From positions 17,810-81,809 of the forward strand of contig MNCI01001438.1 of assembly GCA_015680685.1 (NCBI GenBank): DNA of 64,000 nucleotides, read 5' to 3'. Made by a program: the position numbers and the translations under genes. Of the stretch, positions 25,601-36,869 are shown one piece after another. Below the pieces are notes generated by a model. The model ran no database searches. It saw only the letters and a list, made by a program, of their open reading frames with translations, and was not told where the DNA came from. Within the stretch, counting starts at the first letter, position 1, and each line of letters starts with the position of its first letter. The DNA is from Gnetum montanum. Lineage: Eukaryota; Streptophyta; Gnetopsida; Gnetales; Gnetaceae.

Positions 25601-26440
25601 TTTATGCTTGGGTGTGATTGTTGCGGATGTTGCGAGATCGAAGCCAACACTGATGGCTCTACAGGATTGAAAGATCCTCTCTAAAAATGATATCGGTTGA
25701 TTTTGTGCAAATGGTTGCATTGATTTGGTGTGGTTGAGGTGGCAGAGCATGTGGACACCCTCCACAGGGTAGTGTCTAGTGCATGTTTTCTCTCCCTTAT
25801 CATTGACTCAATTACTTAGTAGCACATGGGTGGTAGTGGTGAGTTCACTTGCACGAGCTGAGGAATGAAGAGGACGTAGTCTCTCTTGTTCTCCATGCAC
25901 TTGCGTGTGCCTCGCTATTCATTTCACGATGTGGCTTCCAATATTTGGTTGACCATTTCTTGATCATATCATTTTGAAAATAACCTTTCATGGATTTAAG
26001 GACTTATGTTGTGCCTTCCCTTTGAGTGAATTTCCAGGTTTGGGTGCATGCTCATCCTCGACAGTAAGTGCTTCAAGGGTCAGAAGAAGTCAAATGGATG
26101 TTTGGGGCTCATTCCTCAAAGAGCCATTATTTTGGGTACGTGAGTTTCATGAAGGAATTTTTGGTTGTGTGGTCTCTTAACAAGGAATTTAGGTATCTGG
26201 AAGCCTTAATCTTGTGAGGCCCATTTCTTTATCCTTGGTTGTGATTGCTGCGGGACTGGAGCCACTATTGATGATTCTATGGGATTGAAAGATCCTCTCT
26301 AAAAATCATATCAGATGATTTCGTGGGAACGGTTGCATTGATTTGGTGCAGTTGAGGTAGCAAGAGCATCTCGACGCCCCCATGGGGTATCATCGGGTGT
26401 ATTCTTTCTATGCCTTGTCATAGATTTTCATTTCTTTATA
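22672..26440. repeat. 641-bp tandem repeats of the rDNA intergenic/external spacer
   Basis: Successive units start with gatg(g/a)atgttt(g/a)(a/g)ggctc at 22804, 24811, 25452 and 26093. After removing the solo LTR and its duplicated bases (23449-24814), every spacing equals 641 bp. A partial unit precedes (22672-22803), and the last unit degrades by about 26440. Shared blocks include 'aaagatcctctctgaaaatgat' (about 23025) and 'gcatgggtggtagt' (about 23190). Their position directly upstream of 18S identifies them as spacer repeats. The reading frames inside are not real. Confidence 0.88.
23449..24809 (-). mobile_element. Solo LTR of element-B family inside the 641-bp repeats
   Basis: About 1.36 kb. 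The plus-strand left edge TGTACCGTCCGAAAT is the complement of the B LTR end GGACGGTACA. The right edge GGTGTTTTA complements the LTR start, with one change (TAAAACACC for TGAAACACC). Flanking agatg (23444-23448) and ggatg (24810-24814) form a target duplication with one mutation, and the uninterrupted neighbouring unit at 25450 reads gtcagatggatg. A TATATAAAAACCCC promoter block is at about 24050-24041 (minus). Many degenerate GCGTATACGC repeats lie at 24120-24620. Confidence 0.9.
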
Positions 26441-27596
26441 GTGGTTGCATTGATTGGATGCAAATCCCACCCTGTTGGGTGGATAGAGAGAGGATGGAAA
26501 CATCCTTGCCCTCAAGGAGAATGCAATTTGGAAGAGAGGTCCCTACAACCAATATTCATTTTTCATTCATAATGTGACAATAGTGTCATGTTCCCTAAGA
26601 AGGGACATGTTTTCTATTGTTGTGTTGAGCTAAGATGAAGATTTGAACCACGTTTTGAGTGATGGTTCACAGTGGTTGCATTTCTAGGACGCATCTGCCA
26701 CCCTGATGGTTGGATAAAGAGAGGACCAAAATGTTCTCAGCCTTGAGGAGAATGAAATTTTGAAGTGTTGTCTATGGTTGGTCTTCATTTGACATTCATA
26801 ATGTGATGATAGTTGCATGTTCCTTGGGAGGGCATGTGTTTTCTCTTGTTGCATTGAGATGAGACTTGAACCACGTTGTGATCATTGGTTTAGAGTGGTT
26901 GCATTGCTAGGATGCATCTATCACCATCATGCTTGAATAGAGAGAGGATGGAAACGTCCTTAGGCTTGAGGAGAATGTAATTTTGAAGAGAGATCCCTAT
27001 GGCCGATCTTCGTTTGTCATTCATAATGTGATGATAGTTGCATGTTGCTAGTTATGGCACATGTTCTATATTGTTGCGTTGGGATGAGATTTGAACCATG
27101 TTGTGAGCATTGGTTCAGAGTGATTGTGTTTCTGGGATGCATCCCTCACCTTGATGCTTGAATAGAGAGAGGATGGAAATGTTTTTGCCCTCGAGGAGAA
27201 TGGGATTTCAAAATGGTGATTTCGATTGATCTTTGTTTGGCATCCATAATGTGAGGATAGTTGCATGTTCCTCAGTACGACACATGTTCCATCTTGTTGT
27301 GTTGATATGAGATTGGAACCATGTTTTGAATGTTGTTTTAAAGTGGTTGCATTACTGGGATGCATCCCTGACCCCTGATGGTTGGATAACAAGGACAAAA
27401 ATGCTTTGGCCCTTGAGGAGAATGTGATTTTGAATGGGTTCCCATGGCCAATTTTCATTTCAAATTCGTAATGTTGATGATGGTTGCATGTACCTTTCAA
27501 CAGCACATGGCTTACGTTGTGATGTGAACAATGCCATTGGCATTGGTTCATAGTTGGTTTTGCATTGCTAGGATGCATCTCTTATTTTGTAGGATG
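26441..27596. repeat. About 225-bp tandem repeats upstream of 18S
   Basis: Units begin (a)gtggttgcatt..(a/g)ggatgcat at 26441, 26672, 26895, 27120, 27343 and 27553, giving spacings of 231, 223, 225, 223 and 210 bp. Each unit contains 'ggatggaaa..gtcctt' and 'cattcataatgtgatgatagttgcatgt' blocks. This is a second repeat class, nearer to the gene than the 641-bp class. Both look like external transcribed spacer subrepeats. Confidence 0.85.
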
Positions 27597-28237
27597 CGAT
27601 AGCGGTTGAGCACGTGCAAATGGCTATGTCGATTTGGTGTGGTTGAGGTAGCAGAGCATGTCTATACCCCCATGGGGTAGCGTCAGGGGCATGTTTCCTT
27701 ATCCTAGTCATGGATCTGACCACTCAATAGTGCATGGGTGGTAGATGCGAGTTCACATGCACGTGCTGGGGAACCAAGAGGACTCAAGTTTTCTTATCCT
27801 TCATGCACATTCATGTGGCTCATTCTTTAGTGGGTGTCCTGAGGTGGCCTTTGTCGGTGTGGTGTGTACTTCTTCCTACATGGAACTTTATTCTCATGGA
27901 GAAGTATTTTTCAGGAAGCACTCTCGGGTCTGGTTATCGTACTGAGGGATGGCGAAACTCATAGGCGTACCTCAATGTTGGATGTTTACATGAATGTTGG
28001 ATAGTGCAAGTAGTAAGCTATGTGCTTGTGTGATGCCCATGGCACTGGCATGTCTATGGTTGAGAGAAAGGCTACATTTTTCGCCTGTTGCAGTGTCATG
28101 TTTCTTAGGCATGCGATTGTGTAAACTGGGGAATAGTTCCCATAAAAGTTGCTGTGCAAAATTGGTGTGTGGAGGGTCATTTGTGCATTTCAAGTAAGGA
28201 AGCACAATGGTGCCCATCGCATGGGTGCCTGCAGCAT
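27597..28237 (+). other. Proximal 5' external transcribed spacer
   Basis: The first about 230 bp (to about 27830) is a partial 641-bp unit again (catggggtagcgtcaggggcatg near 27670). The remainder up to the 18S start is unique sequence in the position of the 5' ETS. No gene. Confidence 0.6.
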
Positions 28238-29345
28238 TACTTGGTTGATCCTGCTAGTAGTCATATCTTGTCTCAAAGATTAAGCCATGCATGTCTAAGT
28301 ATGAACTTACCTCAAATGGTGAAACTACAGATGGCTCATTAAATCAGTTATAGTTTCTTTGATGGTACCTTACTAAAATAACTGTAGTAATTCTAGAGCT
28401 AATATGTGCAAAAAATCCTAACTCTTAGAAGGGATGCATTTATTAGATAAAAAGTCGATGTGAGGTTTCTTGTTTCCTCGGTGAATCATGGTAACTGGAT
28501 GGATCGCACGACCCTTGTGCCAATAACGCTTCATTAAAATTTCTACCCTATCAATTTTCGATGGTAGGATAGAGGCCTACCATGGTTGTGATGGGTGATG
28601 GGCATTTAGGGTTCAATTCTGGAGAGGGAGCCTAAGAAATGGCTACCACATCCAAGGAAGCTAGCAGGTACACAAATTAACCAATCCTAACGTGGGGAGG
28701 TAGTGAAAATAAATAACAATATTGGGCTCATCAAGTTTGGTAATTGGAATGAGTACAATTTAAAGCCCTTAATGAGGATCCATTGGAGGATAATTTTGGT
28801 GCTAGCAGCCATGGTAATTCTAGCTCCAATAGCATATATTTAAGTTGTTGTAGTTAAAAATATCGTAGTTGGATCTTGGGATGGGGCAGTCGGCCCATTA
28901 ATGTGATGTGCATCGACCACTCCATTCTTTCCATTGGCAATGTGGTGCTGGCCTTAATTGGTTGGGTTGTAGCTTTGACGTTGTTACTTTGAAAAGACTA
29001 GAGTGCTCAAAGCAAGCTTATGCTGTGAATACATTAGCATGGAATAACGCGATAGGATTTTGATCCTATTGTGTTTTCCTTTGGGATGGGAGTAATGATT
29101 AATAGGGACTATTGGTGATATTCGTATTTCATTGTTAGAGGTGAAATTCCTAGATTTATGAAAGACAAAATAGTGTGAAAGCATTTGTCAAGGATGTTTT
29201 CATTAAGAAAGAATGAAAGTTGAGGGCTCAAAGATGATCATATACTATCCTAGTCTTAACCATAAATGATGCCGACTAGGTATTGGTGAATGTTGCTCTT
29301 AGGACTCCATTGGCACCTTTCGAGAAATCTGAGTGTTTGGGTTTT

Positions 29346-29386
<41 letters not shown>

Positions 29387-30007
29387 TGGAAGGGCACCAC
29401 TAGGAGTGGATCCTACAGCTTAATTTGACTCAACATAGGAAAACTTACCAGGTCCAAACATAGTAAGGATTGAAAGATTGAGAGCTCTTTCTTGATTCTA
29501 TGGGTGGTGGTGCATGGGCATTCTTAGTTGGTGGAGTGATTTGTCTAGTTAATTTTGTTAACGCAAAAGACCTCAGCTTGCTAACTAGCTACATGGTGGT
29601 ACACCCTTCATGGACAGCTTCTTAGAGGGATTATGGTCACTCAAGCCATGTAATTTTAAGGCAATAATAGGTCTATGATGCCCTTAGATGTTTTGGGCTA
29701 CACACGTGGTACACTAATGCATTCAACGAGCTTCTTTCCCTAGTCTGAGAGGATCGGGAAATCTTGTGAAAATGCATTGTGATGGGGATAGATCTTTGAA
29801 ATTATCGGTCTTGAACAAGGAATTCCTAGTAAGCGTGAGTGATCAGCTCACATTGACTACATCCTTGCCCTTTGTACACACTGCCTGTCACTCCTACCGA
29901 TTGAATGATCTAGTGAAATGTTCGGATTATGGCGACGTTGATGGTTTCACCATCATCGACATTGTGAGAATCTCATTGAACCGTATNAACCTGTAGTAGG
30001 ATCATTG
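28238..30007 (+). rRNA. 18S rRNA gene, degenerate (pseudogene)
   Basis: Begins TACTTGGTTGATCCTGCTAG, the conserved 5' end of plant 18S with two C-to-T changes, and ends GGATCATTG. Many landmarks are readable, such as AAGATTAAGCCATGCATGTC at about 28276. The copy is about 1.77 kb against roughly 1.8 kb, with many C-to-T changes. A single N at 29987 coincides with the loss of several tens of conserved bases before the 3' end (the GTCGTAACAAGG block is missing). This makes a functional small-subunit rRNA very unlikely. It is the first gene of a relic 45S unit continued at 48186. Confidence 0.93.
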
Positions 30008-30107
30008 ATGTGCACATGGTTTTTCCTCATTGGTTACAGTCTTGCGTTTCCATTGTAGTGACGAAGAATGCTTGGGGGGACCACAATGGTGGTGCTGCAC
30101 TAGGACG
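30008..30107 (+). other. ITS1, left fragment
   Basis: First about 100 bp of the internal transcribed spacer between 18S and 5.8S, interrupted by element B. Its last five bases, ggacg (30103-30107), are repeated at 48181-48185 as the target duplication. ITS1 resumes at 48186. Confidence 0.8.
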
Positions 30108-31318
30108 TGAAACACCACAAAATTTCAAGCTTAGTACTTCTCCAAAAAGAACCGAGCTAAGTCATGACATTCCTCAGCATGGATAAAACTTGAGGGCCCC
30201 GTAGACAACTTCAAGAGGAGTCGAACTCAATAAGAAGCAGGTCCTTGGAACCCATAGATGACAACAACATCTGCTTTCAAACCTGGCAACTTTGGAGCTT
30301 GAAATACTTAGTTTACACTAAGTATGTACTCTCAGCGTACATGCCCAGCATAGATGCCCAGTGTATACGCCTCACAAGTACGCTCAGTAGGTATGACTGA
30401 TGTATACGCCTGACATGCAATCCCTGAAGACGGCATGGAAACAACACTGCAGAACAAGATTTGGTACAAAGCAGCAATTCACATGAACAGAGCAACCATC
30501 AGCGCATACGGACAGCGTATATGCCTAGTCTCCACAGCGTATACGCCCAGCAACCATCAGCGTATATGCCCAGCATCTATCAGCGTATACGCCCAGCATA
30601 TATGGCCTGCATACACTAGCATATACACCCAGTGTATATGCCCAACAGATGTAACATGTTGTACACTTATACATTTTATTCTTTTGAACCCGGTCAATGC
30701 GCCACGTGTTACCCTAAACCTGTATAAAAACCCCAATTTCTCACTAGCTAAGGGTTGGAAATTTTGAGCAAAAAATGAGAGAAAAATAGAGACGCTAAGA
30801 ACCAGAGCAGAGAACCTTTTATGCTGGACAACCCTATACGCTGAGCATACAGCCTCTATGCTGTGCCTACAGTGTGAACCAGCCCACAGTCATCACTACA
30901 TTCACCGGGGCTTTTCGTTCGTCTTGTGCCAAAGCCACAACTGCGTTAGACTGGTGCATTATAACTCTCATTTTGAAATACCATTGTTACATTTTCTTCC
31001 TAAAATTTGTTACATTTTGCATTAATTGTTACATGTATATTGTTTACACTATTTCATGTTTACACTCCATTGGCATTAGTTACACTGTTTATGCTCTGTT
31101 TTACGCCTGTTACGCCATTCATGTATAACCCAGCGTATAGCACTTCGGTGTACGTTCAAGGAAATCCTTACCTGATCTGCGTGTGGACCAATCAAGGTAC
31201 TCTACCTTCATTAAGTTCCATTTTGCCCTCAGGCAAAGGTAGGATCTTCTATGCATGTTTGAATATCTCCAAGTCTCTGTTTCCTTCCAGCCGGAGATCG
31301 ACGATTTTGGACGGTACA
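30108..31318 (+). repeat. 5' LTR of element B
   Basis: TGAAACACCACAAAATTT to GGACGGTACA, 1211 bp. U3 contains a run of degenerate GCGTATACGCCCAGC repeats (about 30330-30650), R/U5 follows the TATA box at 30723. Pairs with 46850-48180, which is about 120 bp longer, partly through extra repeats and partly through a local duplication at an N. Confidence 0.93.
30723..30730 (+). promoter_or_regulatory. TATA box of 5' LTR, element B
   Basis: TATAAAAACCCCAATTT, also present at 47539 in the 3' LTR and (complemented) at about 24045 in the solo LTR. Expected to drive the genomic RNA. Confidence 0.6.
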
Positions 31319-31323
31319 GAAAT

Positions 31324-31342
31324 TGGCGCTAGAAGGAGGGCC
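31324..31342 (+). other. Primer binding site of element B
   Basis: TGGCGCTAGAAGGAGGGCC, five bases after the LTR end. Shared with elements C and D, and not the initiator-Met type. I did not match it to a specific tRNA. Confidence 0.82.
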
Positions 31343-32128
31343 TCTGCCTAAAACTTGTTGTGCTTCAGAGCTCTCGGCGTCTATGTTGTTGCATACATGC
31401 TGGCCCTTTTTTGCAAACCTCCCAACGTTTATGCTGCTTAGTTTAAAACTCACAGTCTGCAAACTATCCAGCGTTTACGCTGTTGAGCGTCTACGCAACT
31501 CCGTTTAAAATTTATCACTTGCAAGTCTCCTAGCATCTACGCTGTTAACCATACGCTGACTCTGTCTGCAAAATCCCCAATGTCTCCATTGTCCAATATA
31601 CGCCACATGCACGTTACACAGTAGACTTCGTCTTCACTGCATATAGAACTCTATTTACGCCACCGACATATACGCAACTGCTAAATTTACGCTGCACTCT
31701 CTACACTGTAGACCCTATCTACGTTGTACACTGACTTTGTCTTTGTCGTCCAGTTTACGCTACTCACTTTACATTGTAGACTTTGTCTACGTTGCACCCA
31801 AGACTCTTTCTATGCCCTACGCCGTAAACTCTTTTATGCTGCCGTCCATATATGCTACACTCTGTATGCTGTAACCCTGTTTACGCTGTACGCTGATACT
31901 ATATACGCTACTTAGCATATACGCTGAAGGCTTTACACCATAGATTCTCTACACTAGCACTATACGATATATACCTGTATGCTATCTACGCTGTCATTAT
32001 ACATTGGTCGTTGAAGCCTATACACTGAGACCCAGTCTATATGCTGTACACCACGAACGTAGGTTTACGCCACACTAAGTACACTAATTCCATATCCCTT
32101 CACTGTGTCATATTCTCAACTGCTCATC
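31343..32128 (+). other. 5' leader of element B, rich in TACGCT repeats
   Basis: Non-coding leader between primer site and gag start. It is filled with short degenerate repeats around TTTACGCTGTA / CTACGCTG (about 31440-32050), related to the GCGTATACGC repeats of the LTR and of the antisense gene's first intron. No reading frame of note. Confidence 0.65.
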
Positions 32129-34410
32129 ATGAACACCGCAAACACCACCGCTACAACCACCCAGGTCAGAAACCTTGTAGGAACCATGGCCGTTCAACAA
32201 CCCGTGGCACATCCCACAATGGGGCCCCGTCGGTCTCTTAGGTTGCAAGGGAGGAACCCATCGTCCAACACCATAACTCAAGACCAGTACAACTTCATAT
32301 GCATGAAAATACAAGCCAACCTAGTTGTGGACTGAGCCAAAATAGAAGTTAAAAGGCAATACGAACCTTTCTACAGGGGAGGGCAAGAGTTCATTCCTTC
32401 CTCGTACGATATCATCCTTGTTCCAGAGCCTTACTCTGAGCTCATCACACAACTCCTCCTACAAAGGAGCCAGTTGCTAGATCAGCCTGTAGTAAACCCT
32501 CAACCAGAAGAGGAAGATGAGTTCGGTGCCCAATCTGAGCATGAAGACTCATACCATACCCTTAGCCCACAAACTTATATAAACCTATTGTTTCACCCAT
32601 TCATGGGTGAAACTTCCTCCCTCCAGCCACTGAACATCATGCAAGCACATGTGCCTCAACAACACGCAGCCGCTCTCATCCCCATTCCTCCACCAACCGA
32701 TCTTCAAGTCAACATGCTTCTCCTCGCAATTCCTCCCACAACCACAGCACCCCCATTCTTACAGATGAAACCCCCTCAAAACAATGTAGGGGCAACCTTC
32801 CCGCCTCGAGTGATCAGGATGTTGCATGTGATATTGTCATCTACGTCTGTCCATTATATCCCCCAGGTCCAAACTCAGGGAGCCCCTTTTACCGCTGTAA
32901 CCCAACAAGTTCAGGGGATTCCTAGACAAAACATGACTGGGAAATGGGCAGCGATTGGTGCTCAACCACATCAACCCATTCACTACAACATACCACCTCA
33001 TAAAATTCCACCGGTCAACATCCCCCAAACACAACCATAACAATAGCAACCCCTCGCCTAGAATATGCTGCCTCTGATACCATCTGCTATAAATATTCAA
33101 CAAGTACAACTGCCAACTACACAGCTTTCAGCCTTCCAACCTACTATTCAACAATCCAATTTGCACACTGTATCACATCCCCAAGCTGCCACCTCACCTA
33201 GCGCTGAAGACTGGGCGGATGCTAAGAAACTAATGCAAGAACTAACTGATGAGGTCAAACGCCTCAAAACAACTGCTGACGGAGAGTTGAAGGTAGTGGA
33301 CTTTTACCATGATGATCCCATTAGCTCTTTGGTTCCACCCCTAACCTTACCCAAAGGTGTATCATTGCCTACGCTAACCAAATATAATGGAGAGATAGAC
33401 CCCAAAGCCCACCTTATCACATTAAGACTAGAATGCGCATTACTTCAGGCATGGCCACATGCCATTTTGCGAGTGTTTCCTATGTCTCTCGTAGGGAGAG
33501 CATTTGATTGGTATCGGGCCTTGCCAAGAAACTTGATATTTTCTCTAGAAGATTTGTTACATCAATTCATTACCAGGTCCAAGTATAACTTGAAACCTGA
33601 AGCAACACTTGACAGTCTTATACAGGTCAAACAAGCACCTCTAGAATCCGTACAAAAATTCATCCAAAGGTGGAGTGCTGCTCTCAATGAGCTACATGGG
33701 CCGATCCCCTAGACGTATCTACTCACCATTCTAAAAGGGTCTATCAACGACTTTTTCAAATCCAAGCTATATTACCTCAATGCGTGTAACCTTAATCAAG
33801 CCTTTGTATAGATTAAAAACATAGAGGAGGTGGCCCAAAATAGCCATGATCTGGCGTATTTAGCCTTCAAAAATCAACACAGCAAAAAAGATAAAGAAAA
33901 AGCTAAAACAACTATAGCGGCAATAGCAGAAACGCAACAAGCAAATGTGGCACAACAAAACAAATCGCTAATGACCCCTACTAATTATACTAAACCTACT
34001 CCCATGACTACACCAGAATCATCCTCATCGCAGAACCCAACACCAAACCGTACAAGAAAATTTGAGAGGAAAGAACCCTTCCAATATATGCCATTGCCTA
34101 TGAAGCCATCCTAGCTATTAAATCAACTCTTGAGGGCTGGATTAATGAAACATAAACAATTGTCCCTGGTAGCGATCCAAAGACATGACTGATTCTGTCA
34201 ACTGGTTCAGAACCCAAGCCTAGCAACGCCGGATGAACCCCCAATACCCAAAGGTTTTAGGATGGACCATTTCTGTGACTATCACCAACGTAACGGGCAT
34301 GGTATGGATTACTATTTCACCCTGAAACAAGACATAAAACAAATGATCGATGGAGGCCAAATCACTTTTGATGAGGCCAACCCGGTCCAACCGCAGAACT
34401 AGGCTATGGG
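32129..34410 (+). pseudogene. gag: gag of element B
   Basis: Starts at ATG 32129 (MNTANTTATTTQVRN...), chosen because the context and the RRSLRLQ motif about 35 residues later align with the starts of C and D. Proline/glutamine-rich segment to about 33180, gag domain at about 33340-33800 (AFDWYRALPRNLIFSLEDLL near 33504), lysine-rich tail, zinc-knuckle region near 34270-34315. There the final cysteine is tyrosine (DYYF for NYCF in A). About nine in-frame stops, mostly TAG or TAA where A has CAG or CAA, for example 33709, 33808 and 34399. Confidence 0.9.
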
Positions 34411-35011
34411 TGTGTATAAAGACCCTCTGAATACCAAAGAGGCACCTTATGTTATTAACACAATCTACTTAGATAACGAACCTAAAACGCCAAGCATTAA
34501 CACCGTACGTATTCCTCCCACTGCATCAACATCCATGCCTCAATCATCATACGCCCCATAGCAGCCATATGTTTTCCACGTACCCCCCGCCATAACGACT
34601 TGTAACACCCCGACACGTGAAAAATAATACGTGGTGCGTATGCCTCCTGCCGTCACTACCTCTAATCTACCAACCCCTCCTACTCGGCCTACCCCTTACG
34701 TAGTCCGAGTGCCACCTACAGTCGCAACAGCGAAGGTCCAACCTCCACCTAAACCAACCCCATACATTGTTAGGACACCCGAAAGTCCTAATGATTACCA
34801 ATCCTCCACCTCGCAAATGCAAAGTAAACCCAATCCCTATGTCATCAAGGTGCCTAGCCAATCTAGCACCCAACCGCAAGCGACTGTCCAACCGCAACCC
34901 CACCCGACTCCATATGTAGTACAAATCCCAAGGTAACCTAAGGCCTAAAAACCAACCATGCCCCTGCATCACACGTGAGAATGCCTAGCGGATAAGCTTA
35001 CGCGCGAGCAC
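34411..35011 (+). pseudogene. Gag-protease linker of element B with PYVVRVP repeats
   Basis: Several copies of a peptide close to TPYVVRVPPTV (clearest at 34631-34936) separated by proline/threonine-rich spacers, as in A. One stop interrupts near 34625. No catalytic motif. Confidence 0.65.
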
Positions 35012-36238
35012 TTGGAGAAGGAGCGTCAACGGCTAGCCTTAGGGCCTCCTAAACCTACTCCATTAAATGCGATACCCATGACACAACCCAACCACAAACC
35101 AAACATAGGCCATGAGGGTGAATCATCTAGAAAACATGACACGCACGAACCAACAAAAAAATACAAACCAATGATGCATGAAATAAAACTGTTGGGCCCA
35201 ATGGACCAAGTGACTACAGATAAACACGCACCCAATAGTAGAGACCTAGCAACAGCCCTAACATAGGTCACACAAGCGCTGAAGCAAAAAAATACTTCAC
35301 TCAGCTTATATGACCTAGTCTTAACATCCCAAACACATCGCAAAGCTTTGGTGTGCATGTTAACATCTATCCCAGTGAGCAAGGACTTGCCTCCAAATGA
35401 ACCATCAATTCATGTGGTTATGTACTCGCCTCAAGGATCAACTTCCAAACCATTAAGGTTCAACAATGATAACATTAAGTTGGATGAGAGAACAGGGGAG
35501 ATAACAATAGCCCCTATGTTTATAAAAATAAGAGTAAACCAATTCAAGATACATATGGTCCATGTGGACGACGGAGCTGCCACAAACGTAGTCCCATATC
35601 CCATCATAGAACAACTCGGGTTCATTAGACCAACCTCCACTACATGTTTGAAATCATTCAGTAGGTCATGCGTGATAGTTAAAGGCACCGTGACCTTAGA
35701 CTTCATAGTAGGGGACCAATTCCCCACATCCGCTGACTTCGTAGTAATCGATGAGATGCCAAGATTCAACCTAATATTAGGAAGGCCCTGGTTAGCCCAA
35801 CTGCAAGCAGTCTCATCCCCTATACACAAAGAGATTCATCTATCTTATGAAGGTTGTGAAATGATCATACATGGGGAGGTGGCTACACCCATCATCTCAT
35901 CGTACATAGACACAGACCAAGGCTCAGAGGTTAAGCTCGAAGAGCCTAAACAACATAACATAAAAGAACAACAACAGGTAAGCGATACTCCTTTAAACAT
36001 AGAAGAAAACCCACCTAAAATAGAAATACCTGGGCCTGACACTGTACATACGCAACCTCACTTAGAAACCAAAACTGACATAGAAACTATGATACATACA
36101 GAAATGCAAGAAAATACCAACACGAAAACAATTCCATCAGATGTCCCTTGGGCTGAATTGCCATTCAACGTGATCAGCGAAGGGGATGCTGAATATAGAA
36201 TCATACCTACTAACTCTACTTCCAACGTCAAAATGTAA
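35012..36238 (+). pseudogene. Aspartic protease domain of element B
   Basis: Protease in two open blocks (35012-35266 and 35348-36238) split by one TAG at 35264. Catalytic region VHVDDGAATNVVPYPII near 35560-35610 with the family D-D-G, then the FNLILGRPWLAQLQAV signature near 35768-35815. The tail is acidic and ends NVKM then stop at 36236; element A reads through this point to a nearby stop. The next sense coding region, reverse transcriptase, starts only at about 41910. Confidence 0.88.
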
Positions 36239-36282
36239 AAACTCAAAAAATTACTAAACAGATAAACAACGAAAAAACACCC

Positions 36283-36541
36283 TGTCCGAAATGACGTTAA
36301 ACTACAAGTTGTCCGAAATGACGTTAAACTACAACTAGTCTGGGACGACGTTAAACTATCATGTCTGCAACGACATAAAACTAGCCACGATCAGAAATAG
36401 TCAGTCAATCGAGAAGTCCACCCGCACCATTCGAAACATCCCTTGCTTACGCTGGGGCCCGAAATGGCCTTAAACTACGCATATGGCCCGAAATGATGTT
36501 AAACTAGTGCGAATTTGGCCCGAAATGGCCTTAAACTAGAT
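36283..36541 (+). repeat. Post-protease array of the GGCCTTAAACTA motif, element B
   Basis: Seven copies, with the same order of variants as in A: first GACGTTAAACTA types (36288, 36312, 36345), then ACATAAAACTA (36373), then GGCCTTAAACTA types (36465, 36495, 36525). Lies downstream of the antisense gene's stop codon. Confidence 0.82.
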
Positions 36542-36869
36542 CATCCACTTATACTTTGTTTTCCTCTCCAATTCTGGCTCACTGTTCAGATTTACACTTG
36601 CTATGCCATTAATGACAATTTTCGCGATTATCTTTCGTCTATCATTATACTCCGACTTGTAATTACATCCATGCATTATACTTAAGTCACAAAAAAAAAC
36701 CAAAACATTTTCCATTACTGTGTCGTGTTTGCAATTAAACTCAAAATCAACAAAAAAAATTTTATACATGAAATGATGTATAAGTACAAGAGTTAACTGG
36801 TTTCATTTATCTCAATTTACAATTCTCATATCAATTTGAGTCAGAATAACTTCAAAACAAAAAAAAAGG
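36542..36869. other. Spacer behind the antisense gene stop, element B
   Basis: AT-rich, no gene. Homologous to 4292-4661 in A. Would be the antisense gene's 3' untranslated region; I could not single out a polyadenylation signal. Confidence 0.45.

Noticed and set aside
22672-27596. Repeats considered as a CRISPR array or centromeric satellite
   Set aside because: Units are 641 and about 225 bp without unique spacers, and sit directly upstream of 18S, which fits rDNA spacer repeats.
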